IMG/VR virus record: IMGVR_UViG_3300012925_000005
Coordinates: 1-41,096 of that record
Length of the DNA: 41,096 bases
Strand: one strand, 5' to 3'
Source: a virus
The first letter of the stretch is position 1; every line of letters begins with the position of its first letter. This document shows, one piece after another, positions 22,109 to 28,975 of the stretch. The notes beneath the pieces were generated by a model. The model did no database searches. It had not been told where the DNA came from and saw only the letters and a list, made by a program, of their open reading frames with translations. Position numbers and translations under genes: made by a program.

Positions 22109-22945
22109 TTATTCTTTTTTCGGAGGTTCGACTACGACTTCACCACCGAATGATTTGGCACCTTCTTCGATTGTTTGGGCTTCTTCTTGTTTGAATTTTA
22201 TTCGTTCCTCGAGAAGAGTGATAACTTCATCAGCCTGCTTCTGAGACAGTTCGTACATACCGACTTTTTTTTTGGTAATGATGAAGCGGTTAACTTCCTC
22301 GAACTCGGCTTCCAATTGCTTGATCAGTCCGAGTAATCGGTCAACTTGTTCTCGATTAATTAATTCTTTGGGAGGTTCTACAGGAGCATCGATCACTTCA
22401 GCTTCCTTGGATTCGGGCGGGGGATCAGCCTGAGCCATCTCTTCGTTCGTGTAGAGGCCGCTCAGATCGTTCGGAAAGGCCTTCCTGAGAGCCAGTGACT
22501 CGGCACACTTGCCAAGCATGAGGAAGGGCATCTTCTTCCACACGAATCCGCTTGGTTGATTATATTCATTCCAGCGCGCGGAAGCGGTGAAGGAGACCTT
22601 CTGACCGCCAACGAGGCGATAGACCGTAACAGATGCCTTATTGGGGTGAATTCCTTTATCGTCGTCGTAGATGGCATCATCTATGCCGGCCAGTGTTCCG
22701 GTACGCTCTGCGATCGCCCTGTAGCCATCTATGCCCGTCTGGATGGTCATCTGACCGCCACGCTTAACGAAGTGGATTTGTTTGGCCATCGGATCCAGTC
22801 CCACACGAGTAGCAGTGTAGATGAAGAGCTTCAACTCATCGTCGGTAGCATCCTTGGCGATCGTGCTCTTGATCAGATCGATCTGCTCGGCTGATAATTG
22901 ATTCTTAATGTTCTGCGATAAGGCAGCAGAAGTTTTAGGAGCCAT
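22109..22945 (-). CDS. bet: Single-strand annealing protein (Bet/RecT family)
   Basis: A 278-residue recombinase that anneals complementary DNA strands. The start at 22945 (MAPKTSAALSQNIKNQLSAE) is preferred because the 30 residues farther upstream overlap the neighbouring gene. Family features include LKLFIYTATRVGLDPMAKQI, MTIQTGIDGYRAIAERTG, and FLMLGKCAESLALRKAFPND..GLYTNEEM. The C-terminus is acidic and coiled coil. It pairs functionally with RusA; no exonuclease partner was found. Confidence 0.9.
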   Translation of the reverse strand: MAPKTSAALSQNIKNQLSAEQIDLIKSTIAKDATDDELKLFIYTATRVGLDPMAKQIHFVKRGGQMTIQTGIDGYRAIAERTGTLAGIDDAIYDDDKGIHPNKASVTVYRLVGGQKVSFTASARWNEYNQPSGFVWKKMPFLMLGKCAESLALRKAFPNDLSGLYTNEEMAQADPPPESKEAEVIDAPVEPPKELINREQVDRLLGLIKQLEAEFEEVNRFIITKKKVGMYELSQKQADEVITLLEERIKFKQEEAQTIEEGAKSFGGEVVVEPPKKE

Positions 22946-22946
22946 A

Positions 22947-23303
22947 TTATTTATGTTGACAATCCATACATTTGACGGATTCTTCAAAATTACAGAATTT
23001 GTAAACCGCAAAGTTAATTTTGTGACCTGTTCCACAACCGAGACAAACTAAGCCATACATGTAGAGGTCTTTCATCATTGAATATTTATTTTCAGGATGG
23101 AAATCTTCGACATCACTGAGTTTTCCGTAGGTTCTTTCGGCCTTCTGAATGGCGAGGCGATTGAACTGTCGACGCTGATATTCCACGCCAGTATTTTGGT
23201 TTAGACGATTTTCTAATTCAGAAATTATTCTTTGTCGTTCATCCTCCATAGTAGGCTGATCAAACTCACCTTGTTCGATGAGTAATTCTTTAGTCATTGA
23301 CAT
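22947..23303 (-). CDS. Hypothetical protein with C-terminal zinc site
   Basis: A 118-residue protein. The helical N-terminus (ERQRIISELENRLNQNTG, RRQFNRLAIQKAERTYG) precedes a Cys-rich end, CLGCGTGH..FCNFEESVKCMDC. It is the gene just before Bet in transcription order and ends a base short of Bet's start. It is probably a recombination accessory; unproven. Confidence 0.55.
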   Translation of the reverse strand: MSMTKELLIEQGEFDQPTMEDERQRIISELENRLNQNTGVEYQRRQFNRLAIQKAERTYGKLSDVEDFHPENKYSMMKDLYMYGLVCLGCGTGHKINFAVYKFCNFEESVKCMDCQHK

Positions 23304-23326
23304 ATATTAATTAAACGTGGTATTAT
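23297..23326 (+). promoter_or_regulatory. Plus-strand promoter of the 23.3-kb RNA
   Basis: TTGACA (23297-23302), 18-base spacer, TATTAT (23321-23326); start near 23333. Its -35 overlaps the start codon of the minus-strand gene at 23303, so the two may interfere. Confidence 0.6.
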
Positions 23327-23332
23327 GGGTGA

Positions 23333-23396
23333 ATTAAGTGTGGTAACTTAGTTGCTAGACTCCTTTGACCTGTAAGTTAAGAGGGGTCTTTTTTGT
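23333..23396 (+). ncRNA. Short interlocked-helix RNA with terminator
   Basis: About 64 nt. TAAGT/ACTTA forms a 5' hairpin. A (23344-23350, TAACTTA) pairs with A' (23373-23379). B (23357-23364, AGACTCCT) pairs with B' (23382-23389, AGGGGTCT), followed by T8. This is the A-B-A'-B' order again, so terminator and antiterminator can exchange. Confidence 0.58.
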
Positions 23397-23408
23397 TTTT
23401 ATGAGATT

Positions 23409-23555
23409 ATGAGCGACGGCTTTGATGATAAAGAGAAAACTGGTCGTGATACTGAGTGCTTTCAGGCGACGGTTCTCTTTCCATCCGGTGGAGTATTTGA
23501 TCATATATTAGTATTATGTAGTAGGGGATGTGCCCTTTTGGTATTCGACCTTTGA
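23409..23555 (+). CDS. Possible plus-strand micropeptide behind attenuator
   Basis: A 48-residue frame MSDGFDDKEKTGRDTECFQA to SRGCALLVFDL, 13 bp after the attenuator's T-tract. Composition is plausible. It would be expressed only if the terminator is bypassed. No Shine-Dalgarno, so uncertain. Confidence 0.3.
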   Translation: MSDGFDDKEKTGRDTECFQATVLFPSGGVFDHILVLCSRGCALLVFDL

Positions 23556-23560
23556 GAAAT

Positions 23561-23593
23561 AAAAAACCTTGAATACTTTCTGTATCCAAGGTT
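23561..23593 (-). terminator. Terminator with a competing upstream partner
   Basis: On the minus strand AACCTTGGATAC pairs with GTATTCAAGGTT and is followed by six T. The upstream segment GTATCCAAGG (23694-23703) can pair perfectly with CCTTGGATAC instead, an antiterminator layout. It follows the 45-residue gene; a TATAAT box near 23632 may start a separate short transcript. Confidence 0.6.
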
Positions 23594-23712
23594 ATGGTTC
23601 TGCAATTGTTACTCAGGCACTAGGGTTATTATACTCAGTCTCTGAAAGAAAATTTTTTAGGACTTTTGTAAGTCCTGATCCCCCGATAAACCACCTTGGA
23701 TACATTTGATTG

Positions 23713-23850
23713 TTAAAGTGCTTTTTTCTTAGCTTTAGCCCATCTTGCTTTAGCTGCCTTAGAGCCAATTTTAGAACGTTGTTCTGGTGAAACATCTATC
23801 CATCTTTTTCTACCCAGAGCAACAGCTGCTGGATTTTTTTTCTTTTTCAT
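23713..23850 (-). CDS. Small basic AAKARW-type protein
   Basis: A 45-residue protein, MKKKKNPAAVALGRKRW.. to SKAAKARWAKAKKKAL. The (K/R)AAxARWxK end is common in small phage and plasmid proteins, likely DNA-binding. Leader without Shine-Dalgarno. Confidence 0.6.
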   Translation of the reverse strand: MKKKKNPAAVALGRKRWIDVSPEQRSKIGSKAAKARWAKAKKKAL

Positions 23851-23921
23851 ATTTGTTTTGATCATGATTATATTATATGCCTGCGCTTGCATTACGTCAA
23901 GTGGACTTATCCACAGATGAG

Positions 23922-24200
23922 CTAGGGTAGGGGAGTAGTGCTATTTTTTATTAAATTATTGTAATGATCTACACAAAGAACTGCGAAGACTGAACCCTCA
24001 CAATCATCTTTTACAGTACATTTAAACTGTGGTTTTCCAATAGGTTCAAATTCTGATATAAAACTCTCAATATCATTTATTTCAAATTTAGGCATTGCTA
24101 ATCTTGCTCCGGCAAGAAATGCCTTATAAACCATATCTCTAGCTTGTTCTTTAGTATATAAATCTGGTGATAATATTTTTTTAGTAATTTCAGCATCCAT
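23922..24200 (-). CDS. Hypothetical protein behind structured leader
   Basis: A 92-residue protein from the ATG at 24200, MDAEITKKILSPDLYTKEQA... It contains RDMVYKAFLAGARLAMPK and a Cys pair (KCTVKDDCEG, AVLCVDHYNNL). The longer frame reaching 24284 reads through the terminator stem and is not credible. Expression probably depends on the attenuator just upstream. Confidence 0.55.
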   Translation of the reverse strand: MDAEITKKILSPDLYTKEQARDMVYKAFLAGARLAMPKFEINDIESFISEFEPIGKPQFKCTVKDDCEGSVFAVLCVDHYNNLIKNSTTPLP

Positions 24201-24214
24201 AAAATTTATTTTAT

Positions 24215-24359
24215 AATAAAAAAGGTCTATGGCAATGCGGTTGTAGACCCTTTCAAATAAATGAATGGGAAACACACAAACCACATTACCACAAACCTTT
24301 TACATATTATTAGGTTATAATGTTTTTTGTGTGTGCTTGCATTGCCGCTCTTGAGAGCA
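24215..24359 (-). ncRNA. Leader RNA with interlocked helices and terminator
   Basis: On the minus strand, 5' GCTCT/AGAGC (24347-24358) is a small hairpin. A (GGCAATGC, 24339-24346) pairs with A' (24231-24238). B (GGTCTA, 24244-24249) pairs with B' (24224-24229), followed by T7. Between them CACACACAAA (about 24324-24335) can pair with TTTGTGTGTTT (24270-24280). It directly precedes the gene at 24200; a 10-codon frame from the ATG inside A may be a leader peptide. Confidence 0.6.
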
Positions 24360-24364
24360 TTAAA

Positions 24365-24393
24365 AGTATACCATATCTTTTAAAACTTTAAAA
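24365..24393 (-). promoter_or_regulatory. Minus-strand promoter with extended -10
   Basis: On the minus strand TGGTATACT (extended -10 box, 24365-24373) stands 17 bases after a weak TTTTAA -35. Expected start near 24358, at the base of the leader hairpin. It is back to back with the plus-strand promoter at 24433. Confidence 0.5.
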
Positions 24394-24432
24394 ATAGAAA
24401 CAGGGGATAAGTACTATTCACACATCTATATC

Positions 24433-24461
24433 TTGACAAATAATTACTGATAGAGTAGTAT
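24433..24461 (+). promoter_or_regulatory. Plus-strand promoter of the 66-residue gene
   Basis: TTGACA (24433-24438), 17-base spacer, TAGTAT (24456-24461). The start codon is 26 bp downstream. The same -10 TAGTAT is used at 15911. Confidence 0.7.
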
Positions 24462-24486
24462 GATCCGTTATCTTTAACGTTACTTT

Positions 24487-24687
24487 ATGCCTATCAGAAC
24501 AACGAATAATTATACCAAGGTAGTGAGCCAGCAGGAACCATGGTGGGATAAATACGAAAGTAATGCCGACAAAGCCCGTAAAGATTTTACTATTTCTGAG
24601 GAAGATTTAAAATTTCTAAAACAATTTGGCGCGATTAATATTAGTATTGCCGGTATGTATGCCATGAATAAACTGTGGAAAAGATAA
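24487..24687 (+). CDS. Small hypothetical protein in own transcription unit
   Basis: A 66-residue protein, MPIRTTNNYTKVVSQQEPWW, then a charged middle (SNADKARKDFTISEEDLK) and a C-terminal helix (GAINISIAGMYAMNKLW). It is bracketed by its own promoter and terminator, diverging from the minus-strand leader unit. It could be an early regulator or inhibitor; family unknown. Confidence 0.65.
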   Translation: MPIRTTNNYTKVVSQQEPWWDKYESNADKARKDFTISEEDLKFLKQFGAINISIAGMYAMNKLWKR

Positions 24688-24705
24688 ATTCAATCAAATA
24701 ATTGA

Positions 24706-24738
24706 AAATACAACGTTTTTCACACGTTGTATTTTTTT
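24706..24738 (+). terminator. Intrinsic terminator
   Basis: AAATACAACG (24706-24715) pairs with CGTTGTATTT (24725-24734) and runs into T7, right after the 66-residue gene. Confidence 0.85.
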
Positions 24739-24825
24739 ATCTAATTTAAGCCATTTTTAAGGTTAATATGAGTGTAAGCAATATTATACTCAGTTCTTCG
24801 TAAGAGTCTTGACAAAGTCAAAAAC

Positions 24826-24862
24826 ACTTCCCTACTTGGTTTTTGTGGTATACTTATATAAT
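24826..24862 (+). promoter_or_regulatory. Probable promoter of yopX-like gene
   Basis: TATACT (24849-24854) with TGG extended -10, and TATAAT at 24857-24862, about 20-30 bp before the ATG. The -35 region is weak; TTGACA at 24809 is too far for normal spacing. Confidence 0.4.
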
Positions 24863-24880
24863 TACTTTTAAATATTAATT

Positions 24881-25255
24881 ATGTTGCGAGAGTTTAAATT
24901 TAGGGCTTGGGATAAAACTAATAATGGAATGTTGTATGAAGGTTTTGGAATATTGTCTATTGGTCTTATATTCGGACATACTAATCTTGAAAAAATTGTC
25001 GATTATAAAAACCTTGAAATCATGCAATTCACCGGCTTCCTCGACAAGAATGGTAAGGATATTTATGAGGGGGATATTGTAAAAAGTAAAGATCGTTATT
25101 TATATAGTGGAGGATATGAAATTTACGTAGTTGAGTGGCAAGAAAAAGTAAAAAATCATAACGATTATCCAAATGAAATTTCAGGTTATTTAATTGGTAG
25201 GGATGCAGAAATTATCGGAAATATTTACGAAAATCCAGAACTTCTAACTACTTAA
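24881..25255 (+). CDS. YopX family protein
   Basis: A 124-residue protein. REFKFRAWDKTNNGMLYEGF, EIMQFTGFLDKNGKDIYEGD and EIIGNIYENPELL follow the complete YopX domain. Known members occur widely in phages; their function is not settled. It stands as a separate plus-strand unit with its own terminator, unlike the truncated homologue at 18541. Confidence 0.88.
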   Translation: MLREFKFRAWDKTNNGMLYEGFGILSIGLIFGHTNLEKIVDYKNLEIMQFTGFLDKNGKDIYEGDIVKSKDRYLYSGGYEIYVVEWQEKVKNHNDYPNEISGYLIGRDAEIIGNIYENPELLTT

Positions 25256-25281
25256 TAATTATTTAATATTTTAAATAGAAC

Positions 25282-25306
25282 ACACCGCCTTGTCCAAGGG
25301 CGGTGT
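25282..25306. terminator. Shared terminator between converging genes
   Basis: ACACCGCC/GGCGGTGT hairpin between the YopX gene and the minus-strand lipoprotein gene. The T-tract is weak on both sides; it may serve both directions. Confidence 0.65.
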
Positions 25307-25311
25307 TATTG

Positions 25312-26031
25312 TTAGATATCAGTCATAGCAATGAGCAAACCGCTCGTTTTTTTGTTACCGTCTATAGTTATTCCCGACGGTATGGCTGAGATATCTGTTG
25401 ACTTAGTGGCAGCAGTACCTTTTCTGGGTACATTGTTGACGTAACCTCCAAAGATTATCCCGTTCCCGTTAGAACCACATCCTTCAAAAAAGATGTGGGT
25501 TACAGAAACGGGATCAAAGTCTCTGACAATACTCATTTGGAGTACTATAGCAGGAACAATTGACGAGTAGTTGTTTGATCCCGCGGGAGCGTTTTCTTTG
25601 AGCAGGTAAGCCGTACAGGTGTTCAGTAAGGTGCTGTAAAATTGCAGGCTGTAGGGGTTACGGGATTTGAAGACCAAACCTTTGTAATTTCCCTGATTTT
25701 TGAAACCATCGGGAAAACCGCACCATGAACCATAGGGCGGATTGGCGGGATTGTCAGGGTCATCCGGATATTGGGAACACGGATCGCCCAGCTTGGTTGG
25801 CACGGTTATTCCTCCGTCAGTTTTTTGTCCTCCTCCATCTAAGTTCAAACACACCTGAGCGGGCATCTCTCGGTTATAACAGAGGGACAAAGCGACGTCA
25901 CACTGATAACCGCACTGGCTGTCGTCAGTGCAGGATTCGCACAGACGATATTCCCGGGTAGAAGGGTAAGAGTCGAAACAGCCGTTAAGCATTACAACTT
26001 CTAAAAGAAAATAAAACAGTCTGGTATTCAT
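25312..26031 (-). CDS. Cys-rich secreted lipoprotein with strong ribosome-binding site
   Basis: A 239-residue protein. A short hydrophobic start (LFYFLLEVVMLNGCF) with a lipobox-like LNGC at residues 15-18 is followed by a disulfide-rich N-terminal domain (LCESCTDDSQCGYQCDVALS, then YNREMPAQVCLN) and a beta C-terminal domain (THIFFEGCGSNGNGIIFGGY). AAAGGAGG lies 6 bp before the ATG, unlike nearly every other gene here, suggesting recent transfer from an SD-using bacterium. It may alter the host surface (superinfection exclusion); that is a guess. Confidence 0.7.
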   Translation of the reverse strand: MNTRLFYFLLEVVMLNGCFDSYPSTREYRLCESCTDDSQCGYQCDVALSLCYNREMPAQVCLNLDGGGQKTDGGITVPTKLGDPCSQYPDDPDNPANPPYGSWCGFPDGFKNQGNYKGLVFKSRNPYSLQFYSTLLNTCTAYLLKENAPAGSNNYSSIVPAIVLQMSIVRDFDPVSVTHIFFEGCGSNGNGIIFGGYVNNVPRKGTAATKSTDISAIPSGITIDGNKKTSGLLIAMTDI

Positions 26032-26053
26032 GGTTGTCCTCCTTTTGGGTTTG

Positions 26054-26416
26054 CTAGCTGAGTACCTTTAGACAATCTTCTTCATACTTCCCCCACTCTA
26101 TTCCTAATTCTTTAGCCACTAGTCGTTCTATAATTGACGCAAAGACATGGGGTTGATGATAAGGAGCAGTAGCTTGATCTCCCGGCTCTTCATCATTATC
26201 TGGCTTTCGATTTCTTTCAAATTCAATATCGAATTTGTTTACTTCTTCCTCAGTAATTCCTTGTTTTTTACAGATATACCATTCGCAAATTTCATGAAGA
26301 TAGACCAAAAATTGATAATCTTCGTTATTAAGATCAGCCACAACGACTTCCCCGTTTTCTTTCCAATCACCGAGAGTCTTATAACGCATTTGAGATAGGG
26401 GTAGGACTTGAAACAT
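26054..26416 (-). CDS. Conserved phage protein with HEICEW motif
   Basis: A 120-residue protein of a family I have seen in many phages: DYQFLVYLHEICEWYICKKQ, GITEEEVNKFD, then EPGDQATAPYHQPHVFASIIE and a final ELGIEW. The His-Glu-x-x-Glu helix and later Pro-Tyr-His could form a metal site, but no activity is known to me. The gene overlaps nothing and begins 2 bp after the ATP-grasp gene's stop. Confidence 0.7.
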   Translation of the reverse strand: MFQVLPLSQMRYKTLGDWKENGEVVVADLNNEDYQFLVYLHEICEWYICKKQGITEEEVNKFDIEFERNRKPDNDEEPGDQATAPYHQPHVFASIIERLVAKELGIEWGKYEEDCLKVLS

Positions 26417-26418
26417 AT

Positions 26419-27882
26419 TTAAGAGCTATGTTCTTCTAAAAATATTTCGACTCGTTTACCAATATCCTGACGATACTTCATGCCACTGATATAGATATTT
26501 TCTTTGACATATTCACGAAGGTTGTGACGAACATCGTGGAGATTTTCACCGTCTTTTCCGGTAATAGTCAACAGATATCCGTTTTTGGTGACCACTTTAT
26601 AGCACAACTCCCCTGTTTTCTCGTCTTCTTTGCGTTCGAAGTTGAATAAATGGATATGTTTTTTCTGTTCTTTGGAAAAATCATTGACCGGGCTGCCATT
26701 CTTGAGAATCCAGAGTTTTTCGCCTATACTGGTTGCCTCGTCTTCAAGGTCGACTTCAATGGGATACGGTCGGGCGGTAACGACCAGTACCTGTCCCCAA
26801 CCTTGATAGATATCGATCGGGGTATCTAATCCTTTGGCGGTTGCTTCAATTAATTCACCAGGATCGCTTAGTAATCCTTCCATCATCGCATAACTGGTCG
26901 CCGGTATCCCCCATCGCTGGGTTGGTTCGAGGGCAACAATACCTTCATCGGTGACGATGCAATTGATATCGAACACTCCCCTGAAGTTCATCTTCTGGAG
27001 ACGATTAATAATCTCCGGTTTGAGCAGTATTTCTTTGAACAGTTCATTGTCTTCATCGACTCCGAGGAAGGTCGTGCCGGTTTCTCCGGTTGTTTGTCCG
27101 AGTCCGCCATCGCATTCTTTCTTCTCTTCGAAATTCAGATAGCCGACGACTTTACCTTCTTTATTTTTTAAATAATTATGGCCGTTGAAGAATGCCGAGG
27201 CGGCAACTTCTAGTCCTTCGACTACTTCCATGAGATCGCAATCGAAATCACCATATTGCTGAGTATTCCAACCTTTTTTAAGCTCTTCAAGATGGAAAAT
27301 CATATCTTCTCCGCCTTCGAACTTGCCAATATGATTGAGTGCTTTGGGGGCCTCCCCGTTTTGTTTCAGGATTAATCTTTTTCCATTATTTTTAGCATAC
27401 CAGTCTTCGGCGAAGGCTATGCATTCATCAATATCTTTAAAGTTTTGAGAAAAGGGTTGATAAAATCCAGCTTCTTGGAACCATTCTTGATTCATTTGCC
27501 GTTCATTCTCCAGATCATCCCCTTCTTGAGTGCCACCACAAACCGCTTCACCTTTTTCGCGCAGCCAATCCTGCATGTCGCCGTGATCGCACCCGTCGAA
27601 GACCCAGATGTATCCCTTACTCAAATACCGATACCATTGTTTCTCTTTCTGAATCATGCCGTTGCCTACTTTTTCGTAGTCTTTATCGGGTATGTATACC
27701 ACTACTTCATAGCCTTCATCATGAACAGCCAAAGCCAGGTCAATTATTTCTCCGTAGACGCTAAAAAAGAAGAATTTTCGTTCGCTGGAATAGATAATTT
27801 CAGTTTTTTTTTCTGGAATTGGAAGGGTAAAAATCCCTTTCTTCTCCATGATTTTTTGTTTTACCTCTTCTTTAGTAGGCAT
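26419..27882 (-). CDS. ATP-grasp ligase, PurD-like
   Basis: A 487-residue enzyme with GAR-synthetase (phosphoribosylamine-glycine ligase) style: an N-terminal Rossmann-like piece (GEIIDLALAVHDEGYEVVVY), an ATP-grasp core (KRLILKQNGEAPKALN, CDLMEVVEGLEVAASAFFNG) and a metal/ATP end (MNFRGVFDINCIV..ALEPTQRWG). Glycine-ligase residues GD/E in PurD are not all visible, so it may act on another amine or peptide. Co-transcribed with the HEICEW protein. Phage versions exist with unknown substrate. Confidence 0.75.
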   Translation of the reverse strand: MPTKEEVKQKIMEKKGIFTLPIPEKKTEIIYSSERKFFFFSVYGEIIDLALAVHDEGYEVVVYIPDKDYEKVGNGMIQKEKQWYRYLSKGYIWVFDGCDHGDMQDWLREKGEAVCGGTQEGDDLENERQMNQEWFQEAGFYQPFSQNFKDIDECIAFAEDWYAKNNGKRLILKQNGEAPKALNHIGKFEGGEDMIFHLEELKKGWNTQQYGDFDCDLMEVVEGLEVAASAFFNGHNYLKNKEGKVVGYLNFEEKKECDGGLGQTTGETGTTFLGVDEDNELFKEILLKPEIINRLQKMNFRGVFDINCIVTDEGIVALEPTQRWGIPATSYAMMEGLLSDPGELIEATAKGLDTPIDIYQGWGQVLVVTARPYPIEVDLEDEATSIGEKLWILKNGSPVNDFSKEQKKHIHLFNFERKEDEKTGELCYKVVTKNGYLLTITGKDGENLHDVRHNLREYVKENIYISGMKYRQDIGKRVEIFLEEHSS

Positions 27883-27889
27883 AAGATAT

Positions 27890-27919
27890 TTGACAAAGTG
27901 GATAAGAGTATAGTATGGT
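27890..27919 (+). promoter_or_regulatory. Plus-strand promoter of the 27.9-kb RNA
   Basis: TTGACA (27890-27895), 18-base spacer, TATGGT (27914-27919), with TATAGT overlapping at 27909. Start near 27926, at the foot of a hairpin. It diverges from the ATP-grasp gene. Confidence 0.5.
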
Positions 27920-27925
27920 AATAAG

Positions 27926-28049
27926 TATCTTCTATATTGAAGATCACTTAACGGAATTTAACAAAATCTGCCATTGGAATCCCTTCACAATGCGGGTTTT
28001 GAATACTGAACACGTTTCAGTCAAAATCCGTTAAGTGAAGGGATTTTTT
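27926..28049 (+). ncRNA. Interlocked-helix small RNA with long stems and terminator
   Basis: About 124 nt. 5' ATCTTC/GAAGAT hairpin. A (27944-27955) pairs perfectly with A' (28027-28038), 12 bp. B (27978-27988, AATCCCTTCAC) pairs with B' (28035-28045), 11 bp, followed by T6. The pairs overlap in GTGA, so they compete. Between them TTTTGA/TCAAAA and CTGAA/TTCAG (27997-28026) form an inner hairpin. It converges on the minus-strand gene at 28048, with no gene immediately downstream, so a free small RNA is favoured. Confidence 0.68.
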
Positions 28050-28332
28050 ATATATTATTCCAGGGAACGGTGGCAGGAATCGGATGAACGGTGAGAGCGC
28101 CTTTGATGTCGATGGCCTGAATATTAACATGAACCATCGGAGTTTCAACGAAAATTTTCGATCCGGGTTCTGTTTCATCATATTCAACTCGTTTGACTTG
28201 ATACGTCCATATATTTGGCGCCGGATCATACGAAGCCGAAACTATAATTCCTTGAAATATAGAAAAATCATCCGGATCAACGAACCAGACGAATGTTCCG
28301 ATAATGTAATCGGGGGCGGAGATAGCGGGCAT
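28048..28332 (-). CDS. Hypothetical protein, beta-rich
   Basis: A 94-residue beta protein (YIIGTFVWFVDPDDFSIFQG, YQVKRVEYDETEP..). Its end abuts the terminator of the opposing small RNA. Unrecognised. Confidence 0.55.
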   Translation of the reverse strand: MPAISAPDYIIGTFVWFVDPDDFSIFQGIIVSASYDPAPNIWTYQVKRVEYDETEPGSKIFVETPMVHVNIQAIDIKGALTVHPIPATVPWNNI

Positions 28333-28370
28333 ATGGTAAGAGTTAATAATTTACTTTTAATTCATTTCGT

Positions 28371-28571
28371 ATGAAAAAACTTATCGTAGGTTTTGTGGGG
28401 GTTTTAAGTCTGGTGGTAAGTATGGGGACTATTGTTCCAACAGCACAGGCACGAAGTTATCAGTTTACTTATCCGACTGCTAAATGTAAGGATGGGACAT
28501 ATAGTTATAGTATGCATCGTCGGGGTACGTGTTCGGGGCATCATGGGGTGAGACAGTGGTTGAATCAGTAA
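28371..28571 (+). CDS. Secreted DUF3761 peptide
   Basis: A 66-residue protein with a clear signal peptide (MKKLIVGFVGVLSLVVSMGT to AQA) and the DUF3761 core AKCKDGTYSYSMHRRGTCSG, then HHGVRQWL. The two Cys and His-rich centre are conserved in bacterial exported proteins. An unusual phage cargo; no promoter is evident. The function of the domain is unknown. Confidence 0.82.
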   Translation: MKKLIVGFVGVLSLVVSMGTIVPTAQARSYQFTYPTAKCKDGTYSYSMHRRGTCSGHHGVRQWLNQ

Positions 28572-28795
28572 AAAAACAATAATTTAATACTCAACAGTGT
28601 TCCTAAAATCAGGACTAGTAGAGAAAAAACTCTATAGAGTAGATTTATTCGATAATTACGATGCACACGCTCAGGAGCGTTAGGTAGCGGGTATCCCATA
28701 TTGACAAAGGTTTTGAACGGCAGTATAATATTTTTATATACTGATTTCATAATCGAAGTCATATTGATACCCTCGCTGGAACCGGGGGTTTTCAT
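28565..28795 (-). CDS. Small membrane protein
   Basis: A 76-residue protein with a C-terminal transmembrane helix (FSLLVLILGTLLSIKLLFF). A second ATG at 28762 (MTSIMKSVYKNI) is possible. It overlaps the end of the DUF3761 gene by 7 bp on the opposite strand. Confidence 0.5.
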   Translation of the reverse strand: MKTPGSSEGINMTSIMKSVYKNIILPFKTFVNMGYPLPNAPERVHRNYRINLLYRVFSLLVLILGTLLSIKLLFFY

Positions 28796-28837
28796 ATTTT
28801 AGATTAAAAAATTAGGGGGGAGAAAGTACTTGATAAT

Positions 28838-28975
28838 ATGTTTTTTGTTCAAACTATTTTGGAAATATTCGGATTTATTTTGATACCATTTTTACTTTTA
28901 GCAATAGTAGGTTCTATCACAGAACATTATTCCTACAAAAATTATAAGAAAAATCAACAAAAATTATCTCAATAG
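28838..28975 (+). CDS. Small membrane micropeptide
   Basis: A 45-residue plus-strand frame, MFFVQTILEIFGFILIPFLL.. with one transmembrane helix and a polar Lys-rich tail (HYSYKNYKKNQQKLSQ). It ends one base before the stop of the 588-residue late gene on the other strand. Plausible but unproven. Confidence 0.45.
   Translation: MFFVQTILEIFGFILIPFLLLAIVGSITEHYSYKNYKKNQQKLSQ

Noticed and set aside
22946-23035. Extended N-terminus of Bet (30 extra residues)
   Set aside because: It overlaps the 118-residue gene, and the usual family start fits MAPKTSAALSQN.
23407-23589. 60-residue minus-strand frame
   Set aside because: It begins with TTG inside the stem of the terminator at 23561 and has no upstream signal.
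24201-24284. N-terminal extension MVCVFPIHLFERV..
   Set aside because: It reads across the leader terminator; the ATG at 24200 has the normal A/T-rich leader.
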